Positions 51,701-60,456 of a DNA stretch of 64,000 nucleotides are shown piece after piece. This DNA is from Streptomyces sp. NBC_00582 (GTDB lineage: Bacteria > Actinomycetota > Actinomycetes > Streptomycetales > Streptomycetaceae). Location of the stretch: assembly GCF_036345155.1 (NCBI RefSeq), contig NZ_CP107772.1:5952001-6016000 (forward strand), in the 5' to 3' direction. Each line of letters opens with the position of its first letter. Position 1 is the first letter of the stretch. The translations under genes and the position numbers were made by a program. Below the pieces are notes generated by a model, which worked only from the letters and a program-made list of their open reading frames with translations, was not told where the DNA came from and searched no databases.

Positions 51701-52942
51701 ATGGAGACCACATCCGGCACCACGACTCCTCTCCCGCTGATCATCTCCGTCGACGACCACACCGTCGAACCCCCCACCGTCTGGCAGGACCGGCTCCCGA
51801 AGAAGCACCTCGACACCGGTCCGCGCATCGTGCGCGCCCCGCTGAAGGAGATGACCTTCCTCGGCGGCCACTTCAGGCCCGTCATGGGCGGCCCCGGCGA
51901 CGACGGCCCCCTCGGCGACTGGTGGGTCTACGAGGACCTCAAGCGCCCCCTCACCCGCCTGGACACCGCCGTCGGCTTCAGCCGGGACGAGATCAAGCTG
52001 GAGGTCATCACCTACGAGCAGATGCGCCCCGGCTCCTACGACGTCCCCTCCCGTCTCGCCGACATGGACGTCAACCACGTGCAGTCCGCGGTTTGTTTCC
52101 CCACCTTCCCCCGCTTCTGCGGCCAGACCTTCACCGAGGCCGCCGACCACGAGCTGGGCCTGCTCTGCGTGCGCGCCTACAACGACTGGATGGTGGAGGA
52201 GTGGTGCGGCCCGGACGCACACGGCCGGCTCATCCCGCTCACCCTCATCCCCCTGTGGGACGCCGAACTGGCCGCCGCCGAGGTCCGCCGCAACGCCGCC
52301 CGCGGGGTCCGCGCCGTCGCCTTCTCCGAGATACCCCCGCACCTCGGCCTGCCCTCGGTCCACACCGACTACTGGGACCCCTTCCTCGCCGCCTGCGACG
52401 AGACCGGCACGGTCGTCGCCATGCACATCGGCTCCAGCAGCCGGATGCCCTCCACCTCGGCGGACGCCCCGCCCGCCGTCGGCTCCACCATCACCTTCGC
52501 CAACTGCTGCTTCTCGATGGTCGACTGGCTGATGAGCGGCAAGTTCGAACGCTTCCCGAACCTGAGGGTGATGTACGCGGAGGGCCAGATCGGCTGGATC
52601 CCCTACATCCTGGAGCGCGCCGACGTCGTCTGGGAGGAGAACCGGGGCTGGGGCGGCGTCGCCGACAAGGTCCACCGGCCCCCGTCCGAGCTCTTCGCCG
52701 ACCACGTCTACGGCTGCTTCTTCGACGACGCCTTCGGCCTGCGGAACCTGGACTCCATCGGTCTCGCCAACGTCCTCTACGAGACCGACTACCCCCACTC
52801 CGACTCCACCTGGCCCAAGTCCCGCGAGGTCGGCGAGGCCCAGATGGGCCACCTGGACCCGGAGGTCGTCGAGCGGATCGTGCGCGGCAACGCCATCGAC
52901 CTGCTCGGACTGACCCCCGACGGCCTGTGGAGCCCCCGGTGA
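51701..52942 (+). CDS. Amidohydrolase-2 family metal-dependent hydrolase/decarboxylase
   Basis: A 413-aa TIM-barrel protein of the ACMSD/amidohydrolase-2 group, whose members hydrolyse or decarboxylate cyclic and aromatic acids. The N-terminal SVDDHTVEPP replaces the usual DxHxH. Other candidate metal/catalytic residues are His in MHIGSSSRM and Asp in YETDYPHSDSTWPKS near residue 358. In actinobacteria such proteins are common in steroid- and terpenoid-like catabolic clusters. It has no strong ribosome binding site and a short leader after operator F. It starts an operon with the LLM and SDR genes (GTGA overlap). Confidence 0.87.
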   Translation: METTSGTTTPLPLIISVDDHTVEPPTVWQDRLPKKHLDTGPRIVRAPLKEMTFLGGHFRPVMGGPGDDGPLGDWWVYEDLKRPLTRLDTAVGFSRDEIKLEVITYEQMRPGSYDVPSRLADMDVNHVQSAVCFPTFPRFCGQTFTEAADHELGLLCVRAYNDWMVEEWCGPDAHGRLIPLTLIPLWDAELAAAEVRRNAARGVRAVAFSEIPPHLGLPSVHTDYWDPFLAACDETGTVVAMHIGSSSRMPSTSADAPPAVGSTITFANCCFSMVDWLMSGKFERFPNLRVMYAEGQIGWIPYILERADVVWEENRGWGGVADKVHRPPSELFADHVYGCFFDDAFGLRNLDSIGLANVLYETDYPHSDSTWPKSREVGEAQMGHLDPEVVERIVRGNAIDLLGLTPDGLWSPR

Positions 52943-53883
52943 GCCTCGACGGGCCCCCGCCGCGCCTCTCCTACGGCATCCAGCTCCCCGTCCAGTCCCA
53001 GTCCACGATGTACGCCGAGCCCTGGGAGGCCGACGCGGGCCCGGCCGACCTCGTCGCGCTCGCCCGCGCCGCCGACCGCGCAGGCTTCGCCTACCTCGCC
53101 GTCTGCGACCACGTGGCGATCCCGCGCCGCCTCGCGGACGCGATGAGCACGGTCTGGTACGACCCCGTGGCCACCCTCGCCCACCTCGCGGCCGTCACCG
53201 AGCACGTCCGGCTGCTCAGCCACGTCGCCGTCGTCGGTCTGCGCCACCCCCTCGTCACGGCCAAGCAGTACGCCACCCTGGACGCGCTCTCCGGCGGCCG
53301 GCTGATCCTCGGGGTCGGCGCCGGACACGTACGGGAGGAGTTCGAGGCGCTCGGGGCGGACTTCGAGCACCGGGGCGCCGTCCTGGACGAGACGATCGAC
53401 GCGCTGCGGGCCGCGCTCGGGCCGGAGGAGTTCCCCGTCCACCACGGCAAGCGGTACGACTTCGAGGGGCTCGGGCAGCGGCCCCGGCCGGCCCAGGCGC
53501 GGGTGCCGCTGTGGGTGGGCGGCTCCTCTCCGGCGGCGGTCCGCCGGGCCGCCCTCAAGGGCGACGGCTGGCTGCCCCAGGGCGACCCCAGGGACCGGCT
53601 GCCCGCGCAGATCGAACGGATACGGCGGTTGCGGGGCGACCGTGGGACCTCCTTCTCCGTGGGCGCCATCACCGAGCCCCTCTACGTCGGCGCTCCCGCC
53701 TGGGACACCGGCCGCCGCACCCTCACCGGGCCCCCCGAGGCCCTCGCCGAGTCCCTCGGCGCCTATGCCGCGCTGGGCGTGGACCAGATCCAGGTCCGCT
53801 TCCGCTGCCGCGACCGCGCCGAACTCATCGACCAGATCACGGCGTTCGGGGCCGAGGTGGCCCCCCGGCTGCGAGGAGACTGA
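52939..53883 (+). CDS. LLM-class F420-dependent oxidoreductase
   Basis: A 314-aa luciferase-like TIM-barrel enzyme, most like the F420-dependent TIGR03619 group. Features are YLAVCDHVAIPRRL near residue 55, RLLSHVAVVGLRHPLVTAKQYATLDALSGG in short segments near 92-120, and LILGVGAGHVREEFEALG. Such enzymes transfer hydride from F420H2 or oxidise alcohols. It is translated by GTGA overlap from the amidohydrolase and is followed by an SDR gene 1 base after its stop. The substrate is probably shared with its neighbours. Confidence 0.88.
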   Translation: MSLDGPPPRLSYGIQLPVQSQSTMYAEPWEADAGPADLVALARAADRAGFAYLAVCDHVAIPRRLADAMSTVWYDPVATLAHLAAVTEHVRLLSHVAVVGLRHPLVTAKQYATLDALSGGRLILGVGAGHVREEFEALGADFEHRGAVLDETIDALRAALGPEEFPVHHGKRYDFEGLGQRPRPAQARVPLWVGGSSPAAVRRAALKGDGWLPQGDPRDRLPAQIERIRRLRGDRGTSFSVGAITEPLYVGAPAWDTGRRTLTGPPEALAESLGAYAALGVDQIQVRFRCRDRAELIDQITAFGAEVAPRLRGD

Positions 53884-53884
53884 C

Positions 53885-54679
53885 ATGGGCAAGCCCGACG
53901 GAGGACTCGGCGGAAGACTCGACGGACGGGTCGTCCTGGTCACCGGCGCCGCGCGCGGGCAGGGCGAGCAGGAGGCGCGGCTGTTCCGGGAGGAGGGCGC
54001 CCGGGTCGTCGTCGCGGACGTCCTCGACGACCGGGGCCGGGCCCTCGCCGAGGAGATCGACGCGCTCTACGTCCACCTCGACGTCGGCCGCGAGGAGGAG
54101 TGGACCGCCGCCGTACGGGCCGCCAAGGAGGCGTACGGGCATCTCGACGGGCTGGTCAACAACGCCGGGATCCTGCGCTTCAACGCCCTGGTCGACACCC
54201 CCCTCGACGAGTTCATGCAGGTGGTCCAGGTCAACCAGGTCGGCTGCTTCCTCGGCGTGCGCACGGTCGCGCCGCAGCTCGCCGACGGCGGCACCATCGT
54301 CAACACCGCCTCCTACACCGGGCTCACCGGCATGGCGGCCGTCGGCGCCTACGCCGCGACCAAGCACGCCGTGCTCGGCCTCACCCGGGTCGCCGCCCTG
54401 GAGCTGGCGCCCCGCCGTATCCGCGTCAACGCCGTGTGCCCCGGTGCCATCGACACCGCGATGTCCAATCCGGCCCGGCTGGACCCCGACGCGGACCCCG
54501 AGGAGACCACCCGGGCGCTGGACCAGCTCTACCGCAAGCTCGTGCCGCTGGGCCGGATCGGGCGGGCGGAGGAGGTGGCCCGGCTGGCGCTGTTCCTCAC
54601 CTCGGAGGAGTCCTCGTACATCACCGGGCAGCCGTTCGTGATCGACGGGGGATGGCTCGCCGGGGTCAGTGTCATCTGA
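53885..54679 (+). CDS. SDR-family oxidoreductase, hydroxysteroid-dehydrogenase-like
   Basis: A 264-aa short-chain dehydrogenase. [15 protein letters not shown] near residue 22 binds NAD(P), and LVNNAGIL is conserved. The active site consists of Ser in NTASYTG and YAATK near 163-167, followed by [12 protein letters not shown]. The GARGQGE variant of the glycine motif is common in 3-alpha/20-beta-hydroxysteroid dehydrogenase relatives. ATG 53885 has GAGGAG upstream. The stop codon lies inside operator G1, so the operon's end and the next promoter are fused. Confidence 0.9.
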   Translation: MGKPDGGLGGRLDGRVVLVTGAARGQGEQEARLFREEGARVVVADVLDDRGRALAEEIDALYVHLDVGREEEWTAAVRAAKEAYGHLDGLVNNAGILRFNALVDTPLDEFMQVVQVNQVGCFLGVRTVAPQLADGGTIVNTASYTGLTGMAAVGAYAATKHAVLGLTRVAALELAPRRIRVNAVCPGAIDTAMSNPARLDPDADPEETTRALDQLYRKLVPLGRIGRAEEVARLALFLTSEESSYITGQPFVIDGGWLAGVSVI

Positions 54680-54717
54680 CGAGCCGTCAGCTATTGACCT
54701 TTCTGACGGTACGTCAG
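54676..54717. promoter_or_regulatory. Paired TetR-type operators G1 and G2
   Basis: CTGACGAGCCGTCAG at 54676-54690 and CTGACGGTACGTCAG at 54703-54717, centres 27 bp apart as in E1/E2. G1 contains the stop codon of the SDR gene; G2 is 50 bp before the LLM monooxygenase start. CTATTGACCTTTC between them is A/T-rich and may hold the -35 element. Confidence 0.85.
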
Positions 54718-54767
54718 AAAGTCGTAGGACTCAGCAGGACCACCTGGACATGGGACGGTGAACCGCG

Positions 54768-55886
54768 GTGGAATTCGGGCTCTTTGTACAGGGATACGTG
54801 GGCAAGCGCGCCGAGACCGACCCCCTCGCCGAGCACAAGGCGCTGATGGAGGAGACCGAGTACGTCATCCAGGCGGACCGTTCCGGCTTCAAGTACGCCT
54901 GGGCGTCGGAGCACCACTTCCTGGAGGAGTACTCCCACCTCTCCGCCAACGAGGTGTTCCTCGCCTACCTCGCCCACGCGACGGAACGGATCCACCTCGG
55001 ATCGGGCATCTTCAACCCCCTTGCCCAGGTCAACCACCCCGTGAAGGTGGCCGAGAAGGTCGCCATGCTCGACCACCTCAGCCAGAACCGCTTCGAGTTC
55101 GGCAGCGGGCGGGGCGCCGGGTCGCACGAGATCCTCGGCTTCCTGCCCGGCATCACCGACATGAACTACACCAAGGAGATCTGGGAGGAGACCATCGCCG
55201 AGTTCCCCAAGATGTGGCTCCAGGACGAGTACGTCGGCTTCCAGGGCAAGCACTGGCAGCTCCCGCCGAGGAAGGTGCTGCCCAAGCCGTACGGCAAGTC
55301 GCATCCGGCGATGTGGTACGCGGCCGGGTCGCCGCCGTCGTACGAGATGGCCGCGAAGAAGGGGCTCGGCGTCCTGGGGTTCAGCATCCAGAAGGTCTCC
55401 GACATGGAGTGGGTGCTGGAGAAGTACAAGACCGCGATCGTCGACGCGGAACCCGTCGGGGACTTCGTCAACGACAACGTGATGGTGACGACGACGGCGA
55501 TCTGCGCGCCCACGCACGACGAGGCCATTCGGATCGCCACGAACGGGGGGCTGCACTATCTGCCCTCGCTGGTGTTCCGGTACCACGACACCTTCCCGCG
55601 GCCCGAGGGGTTCCCCGAGTGGCCGGAGACGCTGCCCGAGTACACGCCGGAGTTCGTGGAGCTGCTCGTCGAGGAGGAGCTGCTGATCTGCGGGGATCCG
55701 GACGAGGTGCTGCGCCAGTGCAAGCGGTGGGAGCAGGCCGGGGCCGATCAGTTGTCGTTCGGGCTGCCGGTGGGGGTGCCGAAGGAGGAGACGCTGCAGA
55801 CGATCCGGCTGATCGGGGAGCATGTGATTCCCAAGATCGACACGGATCCGGTCCACCGGACGACCCGGTTCCGTCAAGCCGCTTGA
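54768..55886 (+). CDS. LLM-class flavin-dependent monooxygenase, luciferase-like
   Basis: A 372-aa bacterial-luciferase-like oxygenase. The sequence AWASEHHFLEEYSHLS near residue 45 and LGSGIFNPLAQVNHPVKVAE near 80-100 correspond to the luciferase alpha-subunit core, and FEFGSGRGAGSHEI to the flavin phosphate site. It probably uses FMNH2 and oxygen on an aldehyde, ketone or alkyl substrate. The flavin reductase at 8320-8916 has the same operator and could provide FMNH2 from a distance. GTG 54768 has a weak ribosome binding site. The operon continues with an amidohydrolase and an aldehyde dehydrogenase. Confidence 0.88.
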   Translation: MEFGLFVQGYVGKRAETDPLAEHKALMEETEYVIQADRSGFKYAWASEHHFLEEYSHLSANEVFLAYLAHATERIHLGSGIFNPLAQVNHPVKVAEKVAMLDHLSQNRFEFGSGRGAGSHEILGFLPGITDMNYTKEIWEETIAEFPKMWLQDEYVGFQGKHWQLPPRKVLPKPYGKSHPAMWYAAGSPPSYEMAAKKGLGVLGFSIQKVSDMEWVLEKYKTAIVDAEPVGDFVNDNVMVTTTAICAPTHDEAIRIATNGGLHYLPSLVFRYHDTFPRPEGFPEWPETLPEYTPEFVELLVEEELLICGDPDEVLRQCKRWEQAGADQLSFGLPVGVPKEETLQTIRLIGEHVIPKIDTDPVHRTTRFRQAA

Positions 55887-55898
55887 TCGCCGTTGCGG

Positions 55899-55944
55899 GG
55901 TGCGGGTGCGTCGTGGCCGGTCGCGCAGTTCCCCGCGCCCCTGA
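55899..55944. repeat. Short dispersed intergenic repeat, copy 2
   Basis: Near-identical to 921-967. It fills most of the 94-bp gap between the LLM monooxygenase stop and the ribosome binding site of the amidohydrolase gene. Confidence 0.75.
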
Positions 55945-55980
55945 AAGATCCTCATCGCCTCGGAGTTCAGGAGGGGCCGC

Positions 55981-57711
55981 ATGCTCGATCACGTCATCAA
56001 AGGTGCGACCGTCGTCGATGGGACCGGGGCTCCGGGGTTCGTCGCCGACGTCGGTATCCGCGACGGTCGTATCGCCGTCATCGGCACGATCACCGAGGAG
56101 TCCCGGACGGCCGAGGACGCCACCGGGCTCGTCCTCGCCCCCGGGTTCGTCGATCCGCACACCCACTACGACGCCCAGCTCTTCTGGGACCCGTACGCCA
56201 CCCCCTCCCTCAACCACGGGGTGACCACGGTCGCCGCCGGGAACTGCGGGTTCACGCTCGCGCCGCTCAACCCCGACCGTCCTGCCGACGCCGACTACAC
56301 CCGCCGGATGATGTCCAAGGTGGAGGGGATGTCGCTGGTGGCGTTGGAGGAGGGGGCGCCGTGGAGCTGGAGTTCCTTCGGGGAGTATCTGGATGCCCTG
56401 GAGGGGCGGATCGCCGTCAACGCCGGGTTCATGGTGGGGCACTGCGCGCTGCGGCGGTATGTGATGGGCGCGGAGGCGGTCGGGGGGCAGCCGAGCGCCG
56501 AGCAGCTGGAGGCGATCGTAGGGCTGCTGCACGAGGCCATGGAGGCCGGCGCCTGGGGGTTCTCGACCACGCAGTCGTCCACGCATTCCGACGGGGACGG
56601 GCAGCCCGTCGCCTCGCGGCATGCGGGGCCGGAGGAGCTGCTGGCGCTGTCGCGGGCCGTCGGTGAGCACGAGGGGACGCAGATCGAGGCGATCGTCGCC
56701 GGGTGTCTGGACCAGTTCAGCGACGCCGAGATCGATCTGTTCGTGGAGATGAGCGCGGCGGCCGGGCGGCCCCTGAACTGGAACGTCCTGACGATCGACT
56801 CGGCCGTGCCGGAACGGGTGCCGCGGCAGCTCGTGGCGAGCGAGCGGGCGCGGAAGGCGGGGGGCCGGGTGGTGGCGCTCACCATGCCGATCCTCACGCC
56901 GATGAACATGTCCCTCGGCACGTTCTGCGCGCTGAATCTGATCCCCGGGTGGGGAGAGGTCCTGGGGCTGCCCGTGCCGGAGCGGATCGAGCGGCTGCGG
57001 GATCCGGACGTGCGGGCCGAGCTGGTGCGGCGGGCCGAGTCCAGGGAGGCGGGCGTCTTCCGGCGGCTGACGAACTTCGGGCGGTACGTCATCGGCGACA
57101 CCTACAGCGCGGCCAACGAGGGCCTCACCGGGCGGGTCGTCTCGGACATCGCGGCGGAGCGGGGGCTCGATCCCTTCTCCTGCCTGGTGGAGATCTGCGT
57201 GGCCGACGACCTGCGGACCGTGCTGTGGCCGATGCCCACCGACAACGACCCCGCCTCCTGGGCCCTGCGGGCCGAGGCCTGGCAGCACGAGGACGTCCTG
57301 CTCGGCGGCTCCGACGCCGGCGCGCATCTGGACCGGATGTGCGGGGCGCCGTACACCACCCGCTTCCTGGGCGACTGTCTGCGCGGGCGGAAGCTGACCG
57401 GTCTCGAACAGGCGGTGAAGATGCTGACCGACGACCCGGCGCGGCTGTTCGGCCTGCGGGAACGGGGGCGGGTGCGGGAGGGCTGGCATGCGGACCTCGT
57501 CCTGTTCGACCCGGAGCGGATCGACGCGGGCAAGGCCACCCTGGTGCACGACCTGCCGGGTGACAGTCCACGGCTGGACTCCAGGGCGGTGGGCGTACGG
57601 GCCGTCTGGGTCAACGGCGTCGAGGCCATCCGCGACGACGCGGTGACCGGGGCGGTGCCGGGGCGGGTGCTGCGCTCGGGGCGGGACACCGAGACGGTGA
57701 GCACCCGGTGA
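55981..57711 (+). CDS. N-acyl-D-amino-acid deacylase-type amidohydrolase
   Basis: A 576-aa amidohydrolase of the D-aminoacylase/dihydroorotase-like group that cleaves N-acyl or cyclic amide bonds with Zn. The metal site is visible in APGFVDPHTHYDAQLFWDP near residues 58-75, in VGHCALRR near 150, and at the C-terminus in GGSDAGAHLDRMC near 440. The composite beta-domain is formed by both ends (VVDGTGAPGFVADVGIRDGR and WHADLVLFDPERID). ATG 55981 follows AGGAGGGG. It overlaps the aldehyde dehydrogenase by GTGA. An amide or lactam intermediate is suggested but not proven. Confidence 0.88.
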   Translation: MLDHVIKGATVVDGTGAPGFVADVGIRDGRIAVIGTITEESRTAEDATGLVLAPGFVDPHTHYDAQLFWDPYATPSLNHGVTTVAAGNCGFTLAPLNPDRPADADYTRRMMSKVEGMSLVALEEGAPWSWSSFGEYLDALEGRIAVNAGFMVGHCALRRYVMGAEAVGGQPSAEQLEAIVGLLHEAMEAGAWGFSTTQSSTHSDGDGQPVASRHAGPEELLALSRAVGEHEGTQIEAIVAGCLDQFSDAEIDLFVEMSAAAGRPLNWNVLTIDSAVPERVPRQLVASERARKAGGRVVALTMPILTPMNMSLGTFCALNLIPGWGEVLGLPVPERIERLRDPDVRAELVRRAESREAGVFRRLTNFGRYVIGDTYSAANEGLTGRVVSDIAAERGLDPFSCLVEICVADDLRTVLWPMPTDNDPASWALRAEAWQHEDVLLGGSDAGAHLDRMCGAPYTTRFLGDCLRGRKLTGLEQAVKMLTDDPARLFGLRERGRVREGWHADLVLFDPERIDAGKATLVHDLPGDSPRLDSRAVGVRAVWVNGVEAIRDDAVTGAVPGRVLRSGRDTETVSTR

Positions 57712-59171
57712 GTCCGGGCGGCGGCGACGGGCAGCGGTTGTTCGTCGGCGGGGCGTGGGTGGAGCCGGAGGGCGGGCACTACGAGGTGACCGACCCGGCG
57801 ACCGAGGAGACCGTCGGCGGGGCGCCGGAGGCCTCCCGGGAGCAGGCCCTCGCGGCCTGCGCGGCGGCCCGGGAGGCCTTCGGTCCGTGGTCCCGCACGG
57901 CACCCGAGGAGCGGGCGGCGATCCTGGGCCGGGCCGCCGACCTCATCCGCGGCCGTCTGGAGCCGTACGCCCTGCTCGCGCAGGCCGAGACCGGCGCCAC
58001 GACCGGCACCGCGCGCGGGATGCAGGTCGGGGTGGCCGCGGCCCGTTTTCGCCGGTACGCGCGCGTGGAGCCCGCCGAGTGGGCGATCCCGCCGCAGATC
58101 AACGAGGCCGGGCCGATCGGGAGGGCGGGCGTGATGGGCGCGCTCGCCGTGCGGCAGCCGGTCGGGGTGGTCGCCTGCGTCACCTCGTACAACAACCCCT
58201 GGGCGAACCCGGCCGGCAAGATCGCCCCGGCGCTGGCCATGGGCAACACGGTGGTCGTGAAGCCCGCCCCGCAGGACCCCCTGTCCGTCTACCGGATGGC
58301 GGAGGCGCTGGAGGCGGCCGGGGCGCCGCACGGGGTGGTGAACGTCGTCTCGGGGCGGTCGGTCGCGGTCGGCGAGGCCGTCGTGGAGTCGCCGGATGTG
58401 GACATGGTGAGCTTCACGGGATCCACGGCGGTCGGGCAACGCATCGCCGAGGTGTGCGGGCGCGGGATGAAACGCCAGTTGATGGAGCTGGGCGGGAAGG
58501 GCGCGGCGCTCGTCTTCGACGACGCCGACCTCGCCTCGGCCGTCGCCGGCATCGGCACCACCTTCTCCTTCTACAGCGGCCAGATCTGCACGGCGCCGAC
58601 GCGGGTGCTGGCGCAGCGCGGGGTGTACGGCCGGCTGGTGGAGCAACTCGCGGCCTATGCCGCCCGGTTGAAGGTGGGGGACCCCCGCGAGCGGGACACG
58701 GTGGTCGGACCGGTGATCTCCGCCGCGCACCGCGACCGCGTGGAGTCGTACGTCGAACTCGGCAGGAAGGAGGGTGCGATGGTCGTCACGGACGCCCAAC
58801 ACCCCTCCCCGGACCGGGGCTTCTACATCGCACCCACCCTGCTCGCGGACTGCACGAACGACATGCGGGTGGCCCGGGAGGAGATCTTCGGACCGGTGGT
58901 CGTCGTCATCCCCTTCGACGAGGAGGAGGAGGGCGTGGCCCTCGCCAACGACAGCGACTACGGCCTCATCGACTACGTCTGGTCCGGTGACGTGGCCCGC
59001 GCCTTCCGGGTGGCCCGGCGCCTGCGGGCGGGCGGGGTCGGCGTGAACACCGTCGGCCGCAACATGGAGGCCCCCTTCGGCGGCTTCAAGCAGAGCGGTG
59101 TGGGCCGTGACGTCGGCTCGTACGCGCTGCACGCCTACAGCGAGGTGCAGGCGATCGTCTGGCCGGGATGA
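57708..59171 (+). CDS. Aldehyde dehydrogenase
   Basis: A 487-aa NAD(P)-dependent aldehyde dehydrogenase. The catalytic Glu lies in MELGGKGAALVFDD near residue 263 and the catalytic Cys in YSGQICTAPTRV near 297. FTGSTAVGQRI is the cofactor loop. C-terminal EEIFGPVVVVIPF and FGGFKQSGVGRDVG are family motifs. It is coupled by GTGA to the amidohydrolase and would oxidise an aldehyde made by the luciferase-like monooxygenase or released by the amidohydrolase. The operon seems to end here. Confidence 0.93.
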   Translation: MSPGGGDGQRLFVGGAWVEPEGGHYEVTDPATEETVGGAPEASREQALAACAAAREAFGPWSRTAPEERAAILGRAADLIRGRLEPYALLAQAETGATTGTARGMQVGVAAARFRRYARVEPAEWAIPPQINEAGPIGRAGVMGALAVRQPVGVVACVTSYNNPWANPAGKIAPALAMGNTVVVKPAPQDPLSVYRMAEALEAAGAPHGVVNVVSGRSVAVGEAVVESPDVDMVSFTGSTAVGQRIAEVCGRGMKRQLMELGGKGAALVFDDADLASAVAGIGTTFSFYSGQICTAPTRVLAQRGVYGRLVEQLAAYAARLKVGDPRERDTVVGPVISAAHRDRVESYVELGRKEGAMVVTDAQHPSPDRGFYIAPTLLADCTNDMRVAREEIFGPVVVVIPFDEEEEGVALANDSDYGLIDYVWSGDVARAFRVARRLRAGGVGVNTVGRNMEAPFGGFKQSGVGRDVGSYALHAYSEVQAIVWPG

Positions 59172-59359
59172 GATGCCCTTTGGCGCCACGAGGGCTGTCC
59201 CGGGCGTGCAGACAGGGGGGTTCAGGAGGTCCACATTCGGCCGATCGGCCTGGGAATCCTCCGGTGAGCCCGTAGCGTCCCGGGGCAGGGGACATGGACG
59301 GGCTCATTCAGTCTTGTCTACCCCTGAGTAATATTCAGAAACCCTTTCGGAGCGCCGAC

Positions 59360-59908
59360 TTGAAGCACGCCAAGCGTCTCGTCCTCACCACCACGGCCGC
59401 CGCCGCCGCGGCCGCCGGCATCTTCCTGGGTACGACGGCGGGCAACGCCGCCGCCTCGGAGCCCGTGGCCGCCGCGGCCACCGTGAAGGCCCCGGCCGCC
59501 CTCGCCGTCCCCGACGGCAACAAGCTCACCGGTGTGTACCCCGCCCGTGGCGTACAGACCTACACCTGCACCGACGGCGCCTGGAAGCTCCTGGAGCCCG
59601 CCGCCACCCTGTCCGACAGGAGAGGCCGCACGGTCGCCCTGCACTCCCGCGGCCCCGTCTGGGTCTCCACGGTCGACGGCAGCGCGGTGAACGCCTCCTC
59701 GATCGCCAACTCGCCCAAGGCCGGCACCATCCCGGAGCTCCTTCTCCAGGCCACCGCCACGCGCGGCACGGGCGCCTTCGCCGGCGTCACCTACATCCAG
59801 CGCCTGAACACGACCGGCGGCGTCGCCCCGACGACCGCGTGCACCGGCACCGACCAGGTCGGCGTCCCGTACACGGCGACCTACGCGTTCTACAAGCCCG
59901 CCAAGTGA
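59360..59908 (+). CDS. Secreted DUF3455-type protein
   Basis: A 182-aa exported protein starting at TTG 59360, chosen because GGAG lies seven bases upstream. The signal peptide is residues 1-31 (KHAKRLVLTTTAAAAAAAG, ending NAAAS). The mature domain shows YPARGVQTYTCTDGAWKLLEP, GPVWVSTVDGSAV and GVTYIQRLNTTGG, the pattern of DUF3455, a secreted beta-barrel family of unknown function found in actinobacteria and fungi. Two cysteines (CTDG and ACTG) may form a disulfide. It is followed by a strong hairpin. Confidence 0.82.
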   Translation: MKHAKRLVLTTTAAAAAAAGIFLGTTAGNAAASEPVAAAATVKAPAALAVPDGNKLTGVYPARGVQTYTCTDGAWKLLEPAATLSDRRGRTVALHSRGPVWVSTVDGSAVNASSIANSPKAGTIPELLLQATATRGTGAFAGVTYIQRLNTTGGVAPTTACTGTDQVGVPYTATYAFYKPAK

Positions 59909-59920
59909 CGGGCCGGCCGA

Positions 59921-59949
59921 CAGTGGCCCCCGGTGCGAGGGGGCCACTG
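59921..59949. terminator. Bidirectional terminator
   Basis: An 11-bp perfect stem CAGTGGCCCCC/GGGGGCCACTG with a 7-nt loop, between the convergent DUF3455 and deazaflavin reductase genes. Confidence 0.85.
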
Positions 59950-59959
59950 AGGCCGTTCT

Positions 59960-60355
59960 TCAGCCGTCCAGATCCACCCGCACCGTCAGCAGCTGCGTCC
60001 CCAGGGCCCGTACGGCCGTGCTGTTGGCCTTCGGCAGGGTGCGCAGCCGGGCCACCGGGTCGTCGTCGGGCAGCAGATGGGCCGTACCCGTGTGCCAGCG
60101 CCCCGCTATCCGTACCCGCACGCGGGGATCGGCCTTGATGTTGCGGACGTACTGCGACCGCTCCCCGAACTCCGACACCAGCCAGAAGGTGTCACCGACC
60201 CGCCGGCCGCCCAGCGGCGTGCGCCGGGGCCGGCCGGAGACCCGCCCGGTGGTCTCCAGAAGCGTGTGGAACGGCAGACGGCGCATCAGCGGATTGGCGA
60301 CGTGACGCTGGATCGCGGTGGTCGCGCGGAAGCGGAGGTCGTGGGGTCGGGACAT
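59960..60355 (-). CDS. Deazaflavin (F420)-dependent nitroreductase-family protein
   Basis: A 131-aa Ddn-like split barrel. LLETTGRVSGRPRRTPLGG is the phosphate-binding signature, followed by FWLVSEFGERSQYVRNIKAD and VRIAGRWHTG. It is smaller than the homologue at 33825-34298 and lacks the N-terminal helix extension. The substrate is unknown. The start is ATG 60355. It diverges from the endonuclease/phosphatase-family gene and has no CTGACGG-type operator. Confidence 0.88.
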   Translation of the reverse strand: MSRPHDLRFRATTAIQRHVANPLMRRLPFHTLLETTGRVSGRPRRTPLGGRRVGDTFWLVSEFGERSQYVRNIKADPRVRVRIAGRWHTGTAHLLPDDDPVARLRTLPKANSTAVRALGTQLLTVRVDLDG

Positions 60356-60456
60356 CGGCCGGTGGACTCCTTGGCGTAAGGCTCTGCTGCGGCACTTGCT
60401 TCGCTTGCTTCAATGGTCGCCCATGCCGTCGTCGTGACGAGAGCGGGTGCCTGTTC

